Below, one piece after another: positions 58,262 through 64,000 of a stretch of DNA of 64,000 nt. This DNA comes from Isoetes taiwanensis (taxonomy: Eukaryota > Streptophyta > Lycopodiopsida > Isoetales > Isoetaceae), in the NCBI GenBank assembly GCA_021234155.1, contig JAJEKV010000064.1:496001-560000 (forward strand). Direction: 5' to 3'. The translations under genes and the position numbers were made by a program. Positions within the stretch are counted from its first letter, which is position 1. Every line of letters begins with the position of its first letter. Below the pieces are notes generated by a model that saw nothing but the letters and a program-made list of their open reading frames with translations, had not been told where the DNA came from and did not search any database.

Positions 58262-60052
58262 GTGAAAGATTCCCCAAGATTATTAAAATTCCATAAAGAT
58301 ATCTCTGGATTCTCAAAGATTATCCAAGATTCCTCTAGATTCCCCAAGAATTTTTGTGGAACCTCCTAGATTCCCTTGGATTCGATGAAGATTCTTCCAG
58401 ATTCTCCAAGATTTCATCAGGAGTCCCCTAGATTCTCAAAGATTTTATGAAGAATCCCCTATAGATTCCCTAGGAATCTTGTAAGATTCCCTAGATTCTC
58501 AAGGATTGTCACGACATCTCTTTAGATTCCTCAAGGTACTCTAAAATTCCATCAAGTTTCCCCCAGATTCTTAAAGATGTTATAAAGATTCCCTTATATT
58601 CTGCAAGATTCCCGTATATTCGTAGGATTCTATGTAGATTTTTCTAGATTCCATAAGATTCCCATAGATTCCCCAATGTTCTATGAGGATTTGCAAAAAT
58701 TTCCGCTATATTCCATTAGACTCCCTAGATTCCCAAAGATCCTCTATATCCCCTTAGTTTCCCAAGATTCACCTAGATTCCCCATGATTCTATGTAGATT
58801 CTCTTGGCTTCATGTAGATTCTATGAAGATTCCTCTAGATTCTCAAATATTTCATCAAGATTTCCCTAGATTCCTAAAGATTTTATAAAGATTCCTTTAG
58901 ATTTCCTTAGATCCTATAAAGATTGGCTTAGGTTCTTCAAGGTTCCATCAAGATTCTCCAAGAATCTTAAAGATTCCATCAAGATTCTCAAAGACTCTAG
59001 TAGATTCTCCTAGATTCTCCAAGAGCCTATCAAGGTTCCCCAAGATTCTCAAATATTCCCATAGATCCTCAAAGATTGTCCCAAGATTCACCTAGATTCC
59101 CCACAATTCTATGTAGATTCCCTTATATCCTATGAAAATTACCCTAGATTCTTAAAGATTCCATCAGGATTCCTCAACATTTCGAAATATTCTCTCAAGA
59201 TTCACATAGGTTCCCCTTTCCCTTAGATTCTATGAAGATTGCTCTAGGTTCTCAAAGATTTCATCAACATTCCCCTAGATTCCTAAAGATTTTATGAAGA
59301 TTCCTTTAAATTCCCTTAGATCCTATGAAGATTCCTTTAGGTCTCCTAGATTCCATCAAGATTTCACTAGATTCTCAAAGATTCTATGTAGATTCTTCTG
59401 GATTCTCTAAGATCCTATAAGGTTCCCCTAGATTCTCAAATATTCTATGAAGATTCCCTAGGTTTCCATAATTTCTCTCGAGATTCCCATAGATCCTCAA
59501 AAACTGCCCAAGATTCACCTAGATTCCCCACAATTCTATGTAGTTTCCCTTAAATCCTATGAAACTTTCCGTAGGTTCTCCAAGATTCCATCAAGATTCC
59601 CCTAGATTCTAAAAGATTTCATCAGGATTTCCCAACATTTCGAAATATTTTCTCAAGATTCACATAGATTCCCCAAGATTCTATGTAGATTCTCCTAGAT
59701 TCCCATAGATCCTGTTGAGATTCCCATAGTCCCTAAGATTCACTTGAGATTCCCTAAATTGCCAAAGACTATTTCGAGATTCCTCTAGATTTTCCAAGGT
59801 TCTATGTAGATTCTTTTAGCTTCATTGAGATTTTATGAGGATTCCCCTAGATTTTCAAAGATTCTCCCAAGAATCCCATAGATTTTGCAAGATTCTATGT
59901 AGATTCTCCTAGATTCTCTTAGATCCTATGAAGATTCCCAAAGATTCTCTTGAGATTTCCCTAGACTCCCTAAGGTCCTATTGAAATTCCTCTAGATTCC
60001 TAAAGATCCCATGAAGATTCCACTAGATTCCCTTAAATTAGCATAGATTTCG
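58262..60052. repeat. AGATTC minisatellite array, unit D
   Basis: Nearly identical to the unit C array; small differences at about 58600 (CTGCAAGATTCCCGTATATT versus TTAAGATTCCCATTAAGT). Confidence 0.95.
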
Positions 60053-60373
60053 TAGAGGGTAAAAGCATGAAAGGGTGTACGTACATCGTACTGAATTGAA
60101 GGACGAATTTGTGCTTTTTTGGGGTACATTTTAGATGTACATCAAGATACTATGGTTTGTCGTTTTGTGTCAGATATGCAATGATTGCAAGATCATCCCT
60201 GACATTCCCCCCGAAATTCTTGGTTAACCACCGAACCACCGAACCAATTCGAATGGATCCATCCCTCCCTTTCCGAAATTCCCCCCTTTCATAGGACGAA
60301 CACCGAAGGAATTCCAGAAGCAAACACATGCCAATTGAATCTACAAGAAATACAAATCAATTTCAATCTGTTC

Positions 60374-63300
60374 ATGGAGGGTGAGAATTCCAATGGAAGT
60401 GATGGTTCTAAGCGCAAAGTATGCCGACATTGGCGGTGTTATGCCACAAAACAAATAAAGAAGCGTGTTGATGTGTCGGTGGATTGCATCCTCGATTCTT
60501 GTAAACGCTTTGTCCGGATCAAAGATTAGTTTTTGTGATCGCTTTGTTGCAAGATGACGAGGGCTTTTTTCTCGTTTTCGAACCCAGAATTGGAAATCCT
60601 TCCGAAGTTATTGTTATGAAATCAATGATCAGAAACTTGAAAGATGGGCTTCAAGAAGTAAAGTCTGCTAATAGCAAAGATAAATTGGCTGCAAAACATT
60701 CACTGTTATCAATGATTGTTGGAAAAAAAGGAGATATAAACAAGAATGTTTCTTCAAAATTGCTAAAGATACAGCCAAGAAATTTATCCAAAGCTGCAGC
60801 AAGAAGGAAGATAATGTCATTAAGTGGAGCAAATGTATGGGCTTTGGCAGGAAGGATGCCAAGATCAAATAGAATCGATGATTCAATCAAATGTCGTTAA
60901 GTGAATTTTGGCTTGACAATACCAAAGTTTCACCAAAGGTTAGAGATGTCATGAAGAGGAGAACACAAGCAATACAATACCTTGATATCTCACAGGTTTG
61001 CTCTTGTAATTGAATCAATTCAGTCTTGGAGTTTATGTTTTCTTCCAAAATTCTTTCATGACTTTCTTCTGTACATTCTAGTTCTGTTCCGAGTGACCTG
61101 TTAATGAATACACATGGTTTTCATGAAATGTATTGCATTTTACATTATTTACATTTACATTGTTTACATAGTAGCAGAAATCTTGCAGTGATGTGCTATT
61201 AGGTACTTTTTAGATGTACATCCATTAACACTTACATGTCCATGCAGCTGCATTTACATGTACTTGAATATCAAAATTACATCATTTTACATTTTAGTGT
61301 ACTTTTCGTAATGAAGCCAAACAAATCAGACATATGTACATTAGTTGTACTAATATTGTAACATTAATGTGATGTACTAATATTGGAACATTAATTAGAT
61401 GTACATTGGATGTACATTGGATGTTCAATTAAGAACCGCTATTTGTACATTAGATGTCTTTGGCGTACATTAGATGTATATTAGGTGTACAATGAATCGA
61501 TGGAACCGTTGGATGGACATTTTATGTACATAGAACATACATTAATTGTACAATAGTATAGTTCAATACTCTTTTGGCATCCGGGTTGCCGACATCATTT
61601 TGCTAACATGGTCTTTAATGCTTTTGTTATTGCGATGCGAACTTTATCAACAGGTTTGTATATCGTAATCCCGATACCAAAAATTCGCCGACAGTTCGAG
61701 TATCCAAACCCCGATTGCATAAGGAAATTGAAGGAGAGAAACACATGTTGTTGTGTCAAACATGAGCAAGCGGTCTGTACGTAAAGGCCTTCAATGATAT
61801 GAGGAGATCCCTACATGTTAATTGCACTTGCTGCTGTAGTGTCCGCATCCCAAAGAAACAATGGAGTATGTCAAGCAAACAAGAAAACTTTTGATAATGT
61901 TAGTATCTTGTGGAGGTCAACAGTTTTTATGCGAGAAATATGTGACGGATGAATGGCATAAACTAAAATGCATCAAAGGCGAATGTGATGAATGTGGAGT
62001 GAAGAAATTAGACATCTCTCAAACGAGGAAGATGGAATTTAATGTGGACTGGCAAGTATATGCATATGTCAATGAGCCATCCAAAAAGGTACATCCGTAA
62101 GGCTTAGATTAGTTGATCGAATGACAAAGCATCCGTTTTGTTAAAGAACATGAAAAATCAGCTTGCTAAGTTTACATCATAACTTTACAAAGACAATCGG
62201 GCAGAGCAAAAGTTTTAAAAGATGTGTTGAGAAACTCCTGATAATAGTGTGTTGTCCATTGTTGACTTTGCAGAGAACTACACATTGAAACCGAGGACGT
62301 AAGTGCAATCCGAGCATTGGAATCCTGATCAAATTAGTATTTTGGTCCATATTTCAATGATGAAAATAGAAGGTAAGCTTAAAAAAAAAGTGCATTTCTA
62401 TGTTTCGGATGACAGAAGCATGACACTCATTTTGTGCAACATGGTTTTAAATTACATTTGGGGTGGCTTAAGAATAATGCGGTGGACACATAAACCTTCA
62501 TTATGTGTGGTGGGATGGTTGTGCATCTCAATTCAAATCAAGACGGGCATGGTATGGAATCAGAGATACCATGTTGAAAATAAAATTCGAAAGTGATATG
62601 GAATTTCTTTGATCCGGCCATGGAAAGGCACACATGATGGCGAGGCTGGTATAGCAAAGTTGTGGCTTGAGAGCGGCGAGAGAAAACAAAATGGCATGCC
62701 GCTGATAAAAAGTAAACAACTTGTGCAGTTTAAGGGCCAAGGAATCGGATTGTGAAAGGGTGTTTTGGGAGGTTGGAAAAACAGATGTGAACAGCAGCAA
62801 AGCATTCAATTGCAAGACTTTACCTGGTACTCAGCCAGATACATTACAGTGTCAACTATAAACCCAAACAGATCCAACAAAGTTGCTATGCAGACCACTC
62901 TCGTGCTTTTGTGATGCTTGCACTAACTTCAATTGGTTGAATTGTGAGAACATTAAACATTGTGGAGAATGGTCTCTAAAAGTTTGGAGCCCACGATCAT
63001 ATTGCCTCTCGTGTTGAAGCTGAAAATGATGTGGATGTTTTGTATCATGCAGAGGGCGAGGCTGGTTTAGATGACACCAGAGTCGCTTCGAGATGTATTT
63101 GTGTCTTTTGCAGCACCGCACAATGTGGAAGGTGTTTCATACTATGTTCTCATGTGCACCGAGGAAAAGCATGCATTGGAAGAAGATTCAATTGATGACT
63201 ATGGAAATGAATACTCTGCTGGCACTAGTGTCATTGAAGGACAATATTATGAACTAATCCCAGCTGCCACAATAAGTATAAACCGCTTCCTACTAAGAAT

Positions 63301-63453
63301 GTTTTGGTACCGGAACCGCGGATTGGGGTTCGAATCCCATTCAAGAAAGTAAAACACAAGGTGAAGGGGCAAGCACAAACATTTCACTTGCCGATGAAGT
63401 CCACGAGACATTGTTATCACAACTTCCAAAGAATTGTAGATGACATGGACTAA
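60374..63453 (+). CDS. Putative transposase, second copy (frames broken)
   Basis: Same gene as 43226-46323. The N-terminus is better preserved here: MEGENSNGSDGSKRKVCRHW, CYATKQIKKRVDVSVDCILD, SCKRFV, giving a Cys/His-rich start. KSMIRNLKDGLQEVKSANSK to MPRSNRIDDSIK is open for over 100 codons (60566-60895). Further blocks: EFWLDNTKVSPKVRDVMKRR (60905), MEYVKQTRKLLIMLVSCGGQ (61861), ECDECGVKKLD, EGQYYELIP, with stop TAA at 63451. The SDGC/GHGKG region carries different indels from the first copy. Combining both copies should define an intact frame. Confidence 0.55.
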
Positions 63454-63779
63454 GTCGATCTGTAGTACTTTCCCGAAATATTGTAATACTTTGTTATAAG
63501 AACTCAAGAACCGGACTACTTGAGGAGTGCATTATGTACATCAATGTACATAAGATGTACAACAGATGTACATCTTATGTACATCCGTGTACATTCCGTA
63601 AATATTATAAAAATTTGTTAAGTGTAAGTTGATTAGAATTGAACACAAGAAAGTTGAATTGCATAAACACTAAAAATGGTTTCACCATGGCAAAGATAAG
63701 AAATGGACAGTTTTCATGTACAAATGGTTGATATATTTATATTGTGGACATAAATATAACACACCCAAAAAAATGAGCA

Positions 63780-64000
63780 TGGCTCATAATTCATGACCAA
63801 GCTTCAAAATGTCATTAGGTGCCTGATATCTTATGACTATTGCATCATGTCTTCCAGCCAGCCGAGGTGAAGAGATATCCTCTAAAGCAGTAGTCCATGC
63901 GGTTTCTATAGCACGTGCCACTGGCAAACCTTTCCATCCTACATGGCCTGCATCTTCCAGGACACGTGCCTTCCCCCAAGGGTTGTGCAACAAGTGATTT
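63780..64000 (-). CDS. 3' exon of convergent transposon gene, second copy (partial)
   Basis: Minus-strand HNPWGKARVLEDAGHVGWKG, PVARAIETAWTTALEDI, then divergence from the first copy (SSPRLAGRHD versus FKPPTGWKT), apparently by small indels. Runs off the window on its 5' side. Confidence 0.45.

Larger units (their letters stand above)
54763..60052. repeat. Segmental repeat unit D
   Basis: Copy of unit C, including its MITE and the TAGA element insertion at the same base, so C and D arose by duplication after both insertions. Offset about 17,146 bp at the array and at the TAGA element. Confidence 0.88.
60057..64000. mobile_element. TAGA element, second copy, cut by window end
   Basis: Begins at the same TAGA site (60053-60056) with GGGTAAAAGCATGAAAGGGT. 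Collinear with 42908 to about 46860. The right end lies beyond the window. Confidence 0.9.

Overview
The window reads as nuclear DNA of a land plant with a large, repeat-rich genome. The protein traces are eukaryotic (Pelota, cytosolic asparaginyl-tRNA synthetase, TTLL12-type tubulin-tyrosine-ligase-like protein, Ulp1-type cysteine protease, LINE reverse transcriptase). Introns have GT/AG borders, and CACTA-like, hAT-like and SINE elements are present. A fern or other non-flowering plant would fit, but that is an inference and the sequence does not prove it. Very little is host coding sequence; most of the window is mobile elements and recent segmental duplications of them.

Layout. 1-3 kb: an intact intronless Pelota-like gene and a 5'-truncated, frameshifted relative downstream. 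3.3-5.9 kb: a hAT-like MITE, microsatellites, a CACTA-like hairpin end, and two short copies of a repeat family made of an AGATTC array plus a conserved tail. 7.9-8.9 kb: minus-strand LINE relic. 10.2-12.8 kb: two nested or adjacent inverted-repeat elements. 15.3-18.7 kb: a minus-strand chimera of a decayed AsnRS front half joined to a TTLL12 back half. 18.9-26.2 kb: a 7.3-kb element with long GC-rich inverted termini. It carries two convergent multi-exon genes, one with Ulp1 (C48) protease motifs and one of unknown family, and it contains a tRNA-derived SINE.

24.4-64 kb: the right part of that element plus its flank and an AGATTC array is repeated four times (units A, B, C, D). A and B are tandem, with a period of about 5.3 kb. 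C and D are offset by about 17.15 kb. In C and D the array end is interrupted by a 9.27-kb DNA transposon (42908-52181, second copy from 60057 running off the window). It has perfect 22-bp inverted termini and a TAGA target duplication; units A and B preserve the empty site. Between C and D lies a 2.05-kb foldback element (52691-54743), whose empty site is preserved at the A/B junction. C and D also share a 0.6-kb hAT-like MITE that is absent from A and B.

The two candidate systems of most interest are the Ulp1-bearing long-TIR element, which has no transposase I can recognise, and the TAGA element. The TAGA element has a plus-strand protein with SDGC-SQFKSR / FFGSGHGKG-DG / Cys-rich motifs and convergent minus-strand genes. 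Many differences between C and D cluster at CTG/CAG sites and look like sequencing or consensus noise rather than evolution, so some frame breaks in these copies may be artefacts.
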